Positions 44,681 through 56,160 of a stretch of 64,000 nt of DNA are shown piece after piece. This stretch comes from Toxonevra muliebris. Taxonomy: Eukaryota > Arthropoda > Insecta > Diptera > Pallopteridae. The notes beneath the pieces are model-generated. The model searched no databases, was not told the DNA's origin, and saw only the letters and a program-made list of their open reading frames with translations. The number at the start of each line of letters is the position of its first letter. Position 1 is the stretch's first letter. Position numbers and translations under genes: made by a program. The stretch is from NCBI GenBank assembly GCA_963691655.1, contig OY829329.1, forward strand, positions 13,778,708 through 13,842,707, in the 5' to 3' direction.

Positions 44681-46527
44681 CCAGTTTTAGAGTTTTCTAC
44701 ATTTCCGAAAGTTTAAAAAAAATACACCTCTGTGGTATGATTTTGTACTAAATGGTACTAATGTACTATTGTGAATGCAAAGATCGGCAAATAAGAAGAG
44801 GAAGAGTGACAATTCATTGGGAAAAATAAGCAAAAGAAGAAAAAAGATTAGAAAATGTGGCAAGTGGTTGTGTTTTTTATTGAAATTAAAATTAAATAAA
44901 ATATTAAAAATCGTGAGTGCCGCGGAGTGAAAATAAAATGTGATAAGTCTAAGAAAAACTAGCCCGAAAGCTTAATTTTGTTTTTGTTATTCTGGTCAGA
45001 GCGGAAATCTGTCGGAAGTATTAAAAAACGCTAGTCGCCGCAGTTAATTTTATGTGTATGTGATTTCTGAGCACGTTGAAAATAGTATATTCTATACTTT
45101 CAGTAATAAATTTAAACCAGAACACACAAAGTTTATGTTTTGTAGCAGGTATGTTTTATATTAAAAATTAATATACCTTTCAACTATGACGATAGCGTGT
45201 AAAAATACACACAAAAAATAAAAAATGTTACCATAATTCCATACATTTTTCATCCAAAATGAAATTCTCGTTTTCGGTTTTATTTTCAATTTTTTTTTTT
45301 TTGGAAATATTCCCCAGAGTGAATTTTTCCTTTGTTCCGGTTCGGTTAAAAGCAAAAAGGTGTTATGTAAAATGTATAAAATATGTAAAATAAAAGGAAT
45401 ACAAAAATAAAATTACATATAACTCTGAATACCTAACCACATACATACGTACAAACACTCATACATAAATATACATAAATACCCGCATACAGAGAGATAC
45501 CCGAACAGAACATAGAAAAAGAAGAAGAACTTATGGAAATTACTACGCAAAATAAGCTATAAAAGGTGCACACTTCATAACCCATTTAGGCCGCGTTTTC
45601 TACTTCTTTATCACGTTACAACAACAGCAACAATGACTGCGAAAACGACAACGACAAAGAAAAGCAGTAACAAACAACAACAGCGACAGCAACAACATCA
45701 AAAGTGGTTTATTTAATATTTTTCGGGTTTCGCGGCGCATTGAAGTTTGAGCGTTGGGTTTGTGGCGCTACTTTGTGGGGTTTTTTACTACCACATTTGC
45801 TGTGGCTGTTGTTGTTGTTGTGGAATTTTTAACATTAAATTGACGGTTTTTCTGAGGCCATTTTAAAATGAATTTTCCGTTTTTGTTATTATTTTTTTTT
45901 CGTAATATATTTAATAAGATTTTCATGTTGCCGTTGCCAACGACAACTCTGCTGCTGCTACTGCTGCTGCTTTTGACAATAAACAACAACATTGGAATTT
46001 TGTATTTAGTGGAATTTTTAATCAGCTTTTTCTAATTGAAGAAATATTTTTAATTTGTTTATTCTTTATTAATATATTTATGTATATTAGAAGCTTAAAT
46101 TTGGTGCTGGAAATTGAAATGTGGTCAAACAGCTAAAAATAATTATAATTTTTAATATTTGACAGTCAATTTTAATCTTATAGCAAGAAATTCTTGAGTA
46201 TAACGCTCCAATTTTAATGAAATTGTTGTATATGGTATAGTTAAAATCAAAAAATGCCTTGAAATTTGATCGTTTGATGAAAGGAGTAGATAGGATTAAA
46301 TGTGGAACACTTTATCTTTATTGTTTTTATGAATTACGCTGTGCATAATAAGCTTAGGTTTATGTTAATTTAGCATACTTTTAGGCATATTTTTAATTCA
46401 TAATTTTCAGTTATTTTAAGGATAGTGGAATATGGTAAACTTAAGTTTTTGATTTTTAGATAATATTAGAACATAAGTTTCCAAATGTGAAAAATTTGTT
46501 CTTTCTGGAGTTTATAGTCTTTGTATG
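44681..46527. other. AT-rich upstream DNA, no gene seen
   Basis: Only AT-rich DNA, poly-A/T runs, and CAA/CAG-rich patches around 45619-45700 and 45940-45990. The minus-strand frame 45768-45992 is made of these triplet repeats. Confidence 0.4.
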
Positions 46528-47280
46528 TGAGGAGAATGAAGAAAAAAAAGATAGAGAGAAAGAGAGGGAAAAGAGAGAAAGAGAAGAAGGAAAAGAAAAG
46601 AAGGAAAGTATAAAAAGTTTTGAGTGTGAAAAACAGAGTGGAGAAGAGAAGGGAAAAGAGGAATGGTGAAAAAAGTACAATAAGGAAAGAGAAAAGGGCA
46701 AGAGAAAAGGTGAAATAAAATAAGAGAGGAAAAAGAGTGATGATGGAAAAGTAAAAGAAGACAAGAGGAAGAAGCAAGAGAAAGAGAACGAATAAAAAAA
46801 AATGAGAAAAAAACATGGGAAAAGAAAGAAAGAGTGGGAGATAAAATGAAAAACTGGAATAGGGTTTTAAGAAAAAAAGTGAAAGAGCAAAGAGAAAGGG
46901 GGGTGGAATAATAAGAGGAAGAAGAAAAAAGAGAGAAGCAAAGAGCAAAGAGAATGGGGGATAAAGAAAAAATAAGGGTAGACAAGAGGGTGAGAAATAG
47001 GGGAACAAAAAAGATCCAAAAAGAACGAAAAAAGTAGAAACTAACATAAACTGAAAGAGAACAACAGACATTGAATTATTAAAGAAAAATTAAATGAAGA
47101 AAGTGAGGAAAAGAAGGGGAAAAGAGAGACAGAAACAATCAGAAAAAAAGGTGTAGTCAAAAAAGGGGAGAGAGGAAAAACAGCGAGAAATCTAACATAC
47201 TTTCACAAATTATTATTTTTCAAAGTATGAAGAAAATCAGAGAAGTAAAAAGAAGGAAAAAGGAGAGACAGGGGCGAACA
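46528..47280 (+). repeat. Long polypurine tract, about 750 bp
   Basis: The plus strand is overwhelmingly A and G (for example GAAGAAAAAAAAGATAGAGA and GAGAAAGAGAGGGAAAAGAG) with few pyrimidines across the entire stretch. The overlapping open frames on both strands (46456-47071 minus, 46487-46669 plus) are Lys/Glu/Arg or Leu/Phe/Ser low-complexity artefacts. Tracts of this kind can form triplex DNA; whether this one does is not shown. Confidence 0.9.
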
Positions 47281-47568
47281 GTAAACCCAGTCACCTTTTT
47301 ACTTATGTGAAATTCGCAGTGGAATACCCTAGAGAAAGTTAATACCAAAACCTCTCTTTGATGAACCTGTTCAAAAAACAGAGCATCAGTAATTTTGAGC
47401 GGTAAAGCAATGATCCCGTACATTTTAGCAACCCTTATCAACCTTTCACAGTTTGAAGTACTAATGTTTTCCAACTAAGACTACTAACGTTTTCGAAGGA
47501 GCTCGGATATTCTATTAAAAATTAATTATAATTAAGACCTCAGTTGCCAGATTCTAATAACTTAAATA

Positions 47569-48453
47569 ATGATCAAGATCTCAAACAGTACTGGATACGG
47601 TTGGTACTTGGACGATGAGACCAAGTACTCTTTTTCCACTGCACAGATAGCGAAAGTCTTCTTAACGGAGGTTTTCGCTATACAGGACGTTGCGGGCTGG
47701 ATAATTGAGAGAAGATGGCGTAGGAAGTGCATGGACATCTACAATGATAGCCAAGCAGCACTAAATACCCTTGCTAACCCTGACAGTTCTTCAAAATTAG
47801 TCAGCGAGTGTAAAGCAAAGCTAAATAGTTTTGCAAAACACAATACATTATGCCTTATATGGATTCCAGGACACTGTGGAATTGCAGGGAATGAACTAAA
47901 TGATAAACTAGCTAATGAATGTTCTGCATCTGCACCATGGAGAACCGGAACCTTTTCTTGGCGTAAGTTTTGGGCAGATCATGTGCTGGATCAACGATAT
48001 CGTGGGTTCTATTCATAGAGATCCGTAAAGTGCTTCGTCAGACAACCTAACAGGAAATCAGAGGAAATCCTTCTGAGACTGCGAAAAAAGGACCAGAGAT
48101 TACTGGTGGGTGTCATCACAGGGCACAACACATGTAGTCAGCATATGACCAATATGGATGCCATCACCCATCCAACCTGTCAATCGTGTCTTGAGTATTA
48201 TCTTTGTATCTGTCCGGCGTTCGAGAGAATCAGATTAAAGCTGTTGAGTAATGATGTCTTGAGTATAAATAATGTCCATACTCTCCCTCTTCCGGAGCTT
48301 CGTAGGTTCATCAGTGAAACAAACAAGTTCGAGGTTGAGAGACTTTCGATCTTTCTTCTTCCCATTTCTCATCTTACATATCTTTCCTGTCTTTTTACTC
48401 TCTTCTACTGGCTCTATCTTGAGTATAGTACAATGATCTTTGAGACTGAGTGC
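47569..48453 (+). pseudogene. RNase H LINE relic B
   Basis: The RNase H domain is recognisable from TEVFAIQDVAGWIIER (Glu), through MDIYNDSQAALNTL (Asp) to LIWIPGHCGIAGNELNDKLA with the catalytic His intact. After a stop at 48016-48018 it continues as LLRLRKKDQRLLVGVITGHN and HPTCQSCLEYYLCICPAFER, the Cys-containing block after RNase H in I/LOA/R1-type LINEs. The first RNase H Asp (usually Y-T-D-G-S) is absent at the 5' end, so the copy is 5'-truncated. The frames are more intact than in relic A and the two are clearly different families. The 3' region at 48427-48453 contains GTACAATGATCTTTGAG and GAGTGC, resembling the tail of relic A and the SINE. Confidence 0.85.
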
Positions 48454-48910
48454 TTTGGTTTAGTCCAGCCAAGCTTCAACTCTAAACTCTAATGACCAGG
48501 ATCCGCTTGAAAATATTCACCAAATGGCGAAGTAAGGGCAATGCTTCAAAATCATTGGGTTTTTCCCTCAATTTTGGGTATTTGAATTTCAAAGCACATC
48601 ATAGGCCAGTATAGCAGAAAGAAATGTTGGCTTTGCTTTCTCCCTTTCTCTTTATCTGAAAGTCACCGCACATTGTTTGCAGTTGCTGAGTGTCAATTCA
48701 TGTTATTTCACACTAATTCAATTAACTACTCTATTTAAAAAAGAAAATACAAAAATCGCAATTAAAAATAAACATAATTTATGAAAAAAAAACGAATTAA
48801 AAACTGAAAAAGTTATATTGCTAATGTCAAAATGTAATCAAGGCAGAGGAAAACAGTGTTTCATTTTCATAAGTCGCAGACGAGAGAGAGTTCTGTGTTT
48901 GTGTTCTGCC

Positions 48911-49924
48911 CAGCGATGCCAACTTGCGGGGAATTTCCCGATTTGCGGGGTATTTTACTGGGTGTGGGGAATCGTTGAATGAGCTATTTTTTGCGGGGAA
49001 CTTGAAGTCGTTCAGCTTTTAGTCGTAAAAGTCTGTAGAATATTTTTTGTCAAATTTTATGTAATGTAAAACATTTAACTTACGCAATATTTCATATTTT
49101 CGGTCTTAAAATCTTCGTCTTTTCTTAAGTGGGCCCTGCGATTTATTGGTTTGGAGAAATCGATTTTTGAAAAATAGTGCTATTTGAAATCATTATATTT
49201 CGAAAGTATTTTGTTAAAATTTCAGAAAGACGAGGCGCTTCGTATTCCATTTCGATCGTTCAGAAAGCTATGCCTTAGTCTAGCACCTCCTGATTAATAA
49301 CTCTTAATCCTTGCTGACTAATCTGTTAACTTACAAACTACGATCAGCCATCATAAAAAGAAGATGAAATATATTTTATATGTTAAAAACCGATAATCAA
49401 AACTTTGAACCCGTTTTTCTCATTTTTTTATTTGAGTCAAAAGAGAGCTCATGTCTTCTCCTTTGCAAACTTTGAAATCCAAAAGTGTGCTGAGGCTTGT
49501 TTATCTATCAAAATGAACGTCTAGTAACTCGAAACACCTTATCTCGTTCAAATTTTGGTGTGGCAGCTATTACCCAATAGGATTAAACTTTATGCAAGCT
49601 TGAGCCGGATCGATTTTGGGAGTGGGTTTCCTTGAAGTGAAATCTCCCATGTGTCAAAAGAATTCCGGAGTCAGAAGGTACATTTCTATTAATCTATCAG
49701 TCCCGTAAAAATTGGTTAAGTTTCGGACCGAGAAAGTTCAGGGTCGCCTTAATTGAGGTCAATTTTAGGTAATTTTTCGTTTTTGTAAAATGTTTATATA
49801 TATATGGAAAGTGCGTGTCGCGCTGTTATAATATGAAATTATACCGATGCGGGGAATTCGATTGAAAATCGGGGAATTTCGCGAGGGCTATCGGGGAGAA
49901 AGAAAAAATTAGTTGGCATCCCTG
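48911..49924. mobile_element. Non-autonomous hAT element, 1,014 bp, perfect 8-bp TSD
   Basis: GTTCTGCC flanks both sides exactly (48903-48910 and 49925-49932). The ends are CAGCGATGCCAACT and, read inward, CAGGGATGCCAACT (13 of 14), the usual C-A-G start of hAT elements. GCGGGGAATTTCCCGATTT near the left end and GGGGAATTCGATTGAAAATC near the right give subterminal GGGGAAT words. No transposase frame is present. Confidence 0.88.
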
Positions 49925-50025
49925 GTTCTGCCTCTGCTGCGTTCTCTCTCTTTATGCTGCATTCTCTCTCCCGTTATGATGGGCACATTTGCGATTAGAC
50001 TAATCATTGATATTTAGAGCACATT

Positions 50026-50112
50026 CAGCCCCATTCTAAATATTCCCGAAATGAAATTCTCAGAAACAAATTTTCCCGGGGATTTCATTCGGAAATATTT
50101 AGAATAAGACTG
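50026..50112. repeat. 87-bp foldback
   Basis: CAGCCCCATTCTAAATATTC continuing CCGAAATGAAAT on the left pairs with the right arm (read inward CAGTCTTATTCTAAATATTT, then CCGAATGAAAT), leaving a loop of about 24 bp. This is the size and form of the smallest MITEs or of a hairpin-type element. Confidence 0.7.
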
Positions 50113-51700
50113 ATTGGAAAAGGAATTTGTCAAAATTTTGTCCTAATGCCTCATCATATTCTTAGCTTTCTTAGCTAGAAATCAAAGAGATTCAGTGGAA
50201 CTCTTTTCAATTCAGAGACCTAACTTTAATATTCAATTCGACTAATAATAAAACTTTTTAAAAGTCTTCAACCCTTTTTCTATCATTAATAAGATTAGGA
50301 AATAATTTCAAACACCTGACAAAGTATTTCAAAATTCCACAATGAAAATTTTTAAATTAATCGCTCTATTAGTTAGGAAGTTATTTAGCTTCATACAAAA
50401 ACACAATTTAATTTACCATGTGTCGTTGCTTACATAGAATATTACAAGAAAAAACCTTTTCACCTATAATAAAAATATATATATACACACATATGAGAAG
50501 AATATTAACAATTACTTAATAATAATGTGAAAAGTTTTCAACTTCAAGCTAGAAAGTTTATTTAACATTTTTAAATCCCCTTCAAGCACATAAGGATAAA
50601 AAGATTTGGGCAAAAAAAAAAAAACTCTTCTAATAAACTCATACCACCCTTGAACAACAAATTTTCCGAATGATATATACAATAATTTGAAAAATAATTT
50701 AATTTAAAAAAGAAACGTGCCTGATATGTTTTTCTTGTATTTATTATTACTTTTTTTTTTTATTAGAAAATAAGATTGAAGGAAGCCTACCACAAAGACA
50801 GACCGTGAAGTAAAGAGCAAAAATAACCTCAAGTACAATCAATTTAGTAAGAAGTAAAGTACTAGGAACCATTAGTTACATGTGAAACTTTCAAGTCTGC
50901 CTACAAATACATACATACATCTACAAACAGAGAGGCACATACACACATACATATTTACGTATATCCCTTCTACTTTTCTGCTCTTTGTACTGTTGTCCCT
51001 TCCTCTCTATCTCTTCTCTCTCACATACATCCTGCTTCTAGCGTGTTTGTCGTTAGTCTTTTGTCGTTTCTATTGTCACATGTTTACGTTCTCGTTTCCA
51101 TTGTGTGTTTCTGTCTGTCCCTTTTCTCTTCTTCTCTGCTTTTCAATTTGAAAAACGAGTTTTTTATTTTTTATTTCATTTCATTCGAGCAGCATGAAAA
51201 ACAATTATTTCATGATTTTTCACAAAGCATTCATGTCTCTCTCTTTCTCTTGGAACAAAAAAAAAAATAAAATAAAAGAGAATAAAAAAAAGAAATGCCC
51301 TTTTAAAAAAATTTCTATTATATTTCAACAACAACAATAATAACAATAACTATGTAATGGAGACGAGATGGAGACAAATATATGGAGACTATATACTTTC
51401 GAGAACGTACATTGAATTGAATTGTTTTAAATTGTTTTCTCATTCAGGAAAATCATAAATTCAAAGATTCAGACAACGATTACAATTTATGTTGTGCTGT
51501 AACTAGAGTTGAAAGAAATAATTGCGAATAGATTATGTTAAATGATGAAGCAGGAAGTATAGGTTAAGTCAGGTTAAGGTAATGGCAAATATCTCATATT
51601 ACTAGGAAACGAATTTAAGGTTGTCTTAATACATATTTTAGCTATTATGACCATTGTTCATGAATTAAACTAGTTTTTGAAGGGGAGAATGGCATATATC
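50113..51700. other. AT-rich upstream DNA, no gene seen
   Basis: Poly-A/T runs, TA-rich stretches and CT-rich microsatellites (around 50965-51130 and 51236-51250). The plus-strand frames at 50882-51270 follow the CT-rich low-complexity sequence and were not accepted. Confidence 0.4.
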
Positions 51701-52043
51701 TTCTCCCTTACTCCCTTGCAGTGCCTTCTTTCATTATAAGTTTCTCCAAGTGTATTTCAGGACCTAATAATGGTCCACCATCTCTGCATAATTTATCCTC
51801 TAACATGTATCTCTCTGAATTCAATCAATAGCAGTACTTTAGCAGACATATATATTCTGCCCTATAAATACTTCTAATATACCGCGACACAAACTTCCAT
51901 TGTCTTCCGAGCTTTGATTTCAAACACTTCCTTTGTATGGAAGGTGCCACGCCCACTTTGTTCAACCAAGTTGCTTTTTTCTTACAGCATCCCACTTGCA
52001 ACAAGAGCTCACGCACCAAGTATCAAAAATGTATAACAAATTA

Positions 52044-53346
52044 AGGAGTGAGATTGAAAAAATCTTAACACACGTTTTACCTAGTAATTTTTTTTGGGTG
52101 TAAAATTTAAAAAATTCTTTGATCTAGTTATCTTTGAAAAATATGTCAGTTGTTATTTTTAATGACAAACATGTTGATTTATTGTGAATTTGATCAAAAT
52201 GAGTGAAGAAAAATAAGTTCGTCTTGAAATTATTAAAAATTTTCAAAAAAATCCAAATTGGTCCTACAAAAATTTGGCCAAAGAATTGAAGGTCTGCCGT
52301 CAAACTGTTTCCAATGTTATTAAACAGTTTCAGAAGAATTTGACCATCGATAGAAAACCTGGCTCGGGGAAAAAACAAGGACCACATGATATTGGTAAAG
52401 CCTAGAAAATAGAAAGCATATTGAAAAGATCTCCAAACATATCTGGTAGAAAAGCTGCCCGGTTAGCACAGTGCTCTGACTATTTGGTGCGAAAAGTTAA
52501 AGCCAATGTAGGTTTTAAAACATACAAAGCCCGAAAAATTCCAGATAGGAATGCTGCAAAAAATTTAGACGCTAAAAGTAGGACTCGGAAATTAAAATCG
52601 AATTTCATACAAAAATATTCATGTTGTATAATGAACGACGAAACGTATGTACTGGAAGATTTTACGTAGCTTCCGGGTCCAAATTTTTATGTTGCTGATG
52701 CTCGAGGAAATTTCGAAGAACAATTTAGAATCCAAAAGCAGAAAAAATTTCCTAAAAAATTCCTGGTATGACAAGCTATATGCAGTTGCGGCAAAAGAAG
52801 CAAGTCATTTGTTACAGTGGGCTCTATAAATACCGAAATATACATCAAAGAATGTTTGAAAAAAAGACTTCTTCCTTTCATAAGAGAGCACAATGTGTCC
52901 ACATATTTTTGACCCAATTTGGCATCATGTCACTACGGCAAGAAAGCTCTGAAGTGGTACCAAAGTAATAACATAGTTTTTGTGCCAAGTGAGGGCAATC
53001 CTTCAAATTGTGCGGAGCTAAGACCAGTGGAGAGATAGATATTGGGCTTTTGTGAAAAGAAACTTAAAGAGCACAAAAAATGTGTCCCAAAAAATCGAAG
53101 ATTTTAAAAGGAGATGGGCAAACTGTTCCAAAAAGGTATCTGAAACAACTATCAAATCTCTAATGGAAGGCTTACCAAAACAGGTCCACGAGTTCATAAA
53201 TAGTCGTTAGAACTATAAAAGTTATATTTTTCTGTAATTTGCAAAATATTATTAATTAAATAAAATAAAAAAATCAAAACTCTAAGATCAACCGTTTAAA
53301 AATTATTGAATTTTATATATGTTAAGATTTTTTCGATCTCACTCCT
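52044..53346 (+). mobile_element. DD37E element, copy 3
   Basis: This 1,303-bp copy has TA at 52042-52043 and 53347-53348 and ends AGGAGTGAGATTGAAAAAAT and, read inward from the right, AGGAGTGAGATCGAAAAAAT. It interrupts a non-coding repeat that includes GGTGCCACGCCCACTTTG on the left side (about 51940-51960) and GAAATGCCACGCCCCCTTG on the right (about 53652-53670). Confidence 0.92.
52199..53203 (+). pseudogene. DD37E transposase, copy 3, inactivated
   Basis: The blocks are as in copies 1 and 2: KVCRQTVSNVIKQFQKN, GRKAARLAQCSDYLVRKVKA, M-N-D-E-T-Y-V-L-E-D-F, KRSKSFVTVGSINTEIYIKE and CAELRPVER. The second catalytic position is mutated: the P-D-L-A-S block of copy 2 reads P-N-L here (CCC AAT TTG at about 52911-52919). 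A TAA at codon 6 (GAAAAATAAG), a TAG just after the E-D-F-T block and a 4-base insertion after the final R-P-V-E-R add further breaks. All three copies in this window therefore died in different ways. Confidence 0.88.
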
Positions 53347-53776
53347 TATTTAAAAAAATACACCGTATTTAAAATCAGGTTTGCACAGAAAAGTTCATAC
53401 CCACTAACTCAAGTCTACTCATATTTTACCACAGAATACTATATACAAATCTAAGTACCGCACCATAAATAGCTCCTGAGATAACCAATAATGAAACTTC
53501 AAGTTGTATAGAAAGTGCCCGCCATCTTTTGCAATCCTTCCCACGTTTGTCTTACAGGATGATTTTGTCAACTGACATCCTTGTATCAAATCTTAGTACT
53601 TTTATGTAAATGATTATGGAGATTTAACGAAAAATATATTCAAGTGGGCATGGGAAATGCCACGCCCCCTTGTTCACAAATGACCAAGCTCTGACCAACT
53701 ACTACCACTAACATCTCGCTTTCAACACACACATTTTCATTGTTTTCGTATGGTTGCTCAGTTACGACGTTTCAAC

Positions 53777-54203
53777 CAAGGCTTTAGAGCGGACCGCGGA
53801 GTTGGAGCAAGGAGCTGCGGAGCACACTGTTTTGACCGGAGCTAGAGCTGAAGCTGGAGCAATGAAAATTTAACCGCTCCGATGCTCCGATTACAAATTT
53901 TCCAACTATTGTTGCTTGACATTCCAACATTACAGATTACAAATTCTGTAAGCAGTACTCCAAATATCAAAATAATGTTTGCTTTTCCTGTAAAATTTGG
54001 AAAATGGGTGTTAGGGCTTTAGTAAATTAAGGTAACGATACACATAAAAGAATTCAAAATAAAAAAAAAAATTATTTTTATTGAGAAAATTATATGTAGT
54101 TGGAGCTCAGAGCGGAGCACGGAGTGGAGTCGGAGCTATACTTAAGAGGTCGGAGTGGAGCTGGTGCGGAGCAACCCCAAAATTTGGTTGCTCCAAAGCC
54201 CTG
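53777..54203. mobile_element. Non-autonomous hAT element, 427 bp, perfect 8-bp TSD, GGAGC-rich
   Basis: GTTTCAAC lies at 53769-53776 and 54204-54211, an exact 8-bp duplication. The ends are CAAGGCTTTAGAGC and, read inward, CAGGGCTTTGGAGC (12 of 14). Both subterminal regions are packed with GGAGC/GCTCC words (GGAGCTCAGAGCGGAGCACG on the right), the usual layout of hAT transposase binding sites. The two overlapping frames at 54081-54336 are driven by these repeats and are not genes. Confidence 0.9.
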
Positions 54204-54614
54204 GTTTCAACAATCCATTTGTATGATAGAAGTTCATACAAAAATCCTATGGAAAAAAACGCTTTCAGTTTTTCCCGAATTTTCCAATTTTCCAGGCATT
54301 GGTAGATTAGCTAATTTATGCGTAAATGTAGAGTAACCTCGAAATTCACTTTTACTAAATTGTAACGTTAGCTCCGCAATTGCAAGAAATACTTAAAAAC
54401 TGTTCTCCCATGAAATATCATACTTTGGCAGTATTTGTTGTTAGGCAATTGAGAAATCTTGACTTTTGTTATTATTCGCAGAGATATGAGCGAAAATATG
54501 CGTACGAATATAACGTTACTAACGTGACCCTTGGCCATAGGTATTTAGTTAATAAATATCACTCATACGCCACATAAGCTTAGAAAAATTTGATTTTATA
54601 ACATCTTTACTCGG

Positions 54615-54825
54615 ACGACCTCGATAGTCTAGTGTATAGTGCACAACATTTTCACCCAGAAGGTTGCGGGTTCGGTTCCTGTCTTGGCTTGGTGGTTAAT
54701 TCTCATAAACTTCTTATATTCACTAACGATATGAAGTGAATAAGAATTATAAGAAAGTTTCCAAGTACACACCTTGGTTGGTAATGGCAAAACCACCGAG
54801 CTGAAGGAAAAATTGCCAGCTAGTT
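54615..54825 (+). mobile_element. Two-headed SINE, 3'-truncated copy
   Basis: ACGACCTCGATAGTCTAGTG starts the copy; box A reads TAGTCTAGTGT and box B GGTTCGGTTCC, with TTTTCACCCAGAAGG between, closer to tRNA-Glu than the copy at 34959. It follows the full-length copy to about GAAAAATTGCCA and then ends, before head 2. No target-site duplication was found. Confidence 0.8.
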
Positions 54826-55151
54826 CGTATGTAGTGCCCTACAAAAACATTAAATTCATCTCTCCAACTTTTCTTTATTTGAATTATGAATTTCTTTATT
54901 ATTTTCAATTTTTACTTTTCCTTTTTTGTATAATGAATTCCCTTGTTTTCAATACTTTGTTTACTTAATTCAATAAACGTTTTAACCGTTGGAATGACAG
55001 AGTATGCTGACACGCATGCATCCGTCTCGCTCACTCTAATTTGCATTGAATGGAATTTTTACTGACCATAATACTACTTTTTTTTATCAAAAGTTATTAA
55101 TAATATGAGAGTCATAGAATATTTTTTTCTCTTCTCTATGTTTACTTTTAA

Positions 55152-55662
55152 GGGGGAAGGCCAAAATTTGTACAAATTTTCGACTCAAAATTCAAAAAAT
55201 TTCCTGAGTTACAGCCATTTTAGTGATATTTAGTAGACTGAAAACTTAATGGATTGAAAACTTTTCTTGAAACGACTTTTTTCGAACTGGTCGCGTCGTT
55301 AACACGATCAAATATTAACCGATGTTCAAATTTTTGATTTTTACTATTTTTAAGCTCTTTTGAAACAAAAAAATAGGGTCCAAAACATGAAGAAATTTTC
55401 AATCAGTCACCATTTTGTGGAAAAAAAAAAACGCTACGTACGTTTTTTCAGAAAATCCGTTCCTGAAAAATCGACGCGAAATTTTTTTCGGGCTCCACGG
55501 CAACACCCATATCTTCAAAACTAAACAAAAATTTATGGAAATATTGTTAAAAGTGCACTTAATAAAATGAATATAAAACGATTCCCATACTCCTTTATTT
55601 CACAGATCAAAAAAATTCCCGAAAATCACTCAATTTTCCAGCCGTCACAGTGGCCTGCCCCC
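55152..55662. mobile_element. piggyBac-like MITE, 511 bp, TTAA target sites
   Basis: TTAA at 55148-55151 and 55663-55666 flanks ends GGGGGAAGGCC and, read inward from the right, GGGGGCAGGCC. TTAA-specific insertion is the hallmark of piggyBac, although the G-tip is not the classic CCC. The interior has AAAATTTGTACAAATTTT, a palindrome, and no transposase. The minus-strand frame at 55220-55402 is not convincing. Confidence 0.65.
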
Positions 55663-56160
55663 TTAAATCGCATTGTCCAAAGCAAGCAACTCGACCAACT
55701 ATCTTCATGATTCTAGGGCAATACAAAAGAAGATAGTGTTTTGGTCTCAATGGTTTTTGGAAAACTGTTCGATACAATTATGAAATGGACATCCTTCCAT
55801 CATCTATTTATATTGTCTATCTCACGAAATTTCTAAATTGCAGGGCTAAATGGCAATTTTCCCTGATTATTTTGCTTCTTTTTTTTTTAATATCACACAT
55901 TCTTTTTCACAAATTCTGTTTTTCCGTGTATTGATGAAATTTCACTAGACTCAAACCTGTGGCTGAAACTGTCGAACAAAGCGCTTACTAACTGAGCCCA
56001 AGCAAACCTACTTTTTTTTCTTGTTATTGTAATGTTTACTGCACTAGTTACTGTCTCATGACAATGAAAGAGTGAGTAAGATATGCAAAATTGAATGATT
56101 CAATTATATTGTCTTTATTTATCAGTATTTCTAAAAATAGACCATATAAAATTTTGAAAT

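Noticed and set aside
46456..47071. Long minus-strand frame (201 codons) rich in Leu/Phe/Ser, like a membrane protein
   Set aside because: It is the pyrimidine strand of the polypurine tract; composition explains the frame and hydrophobicity.
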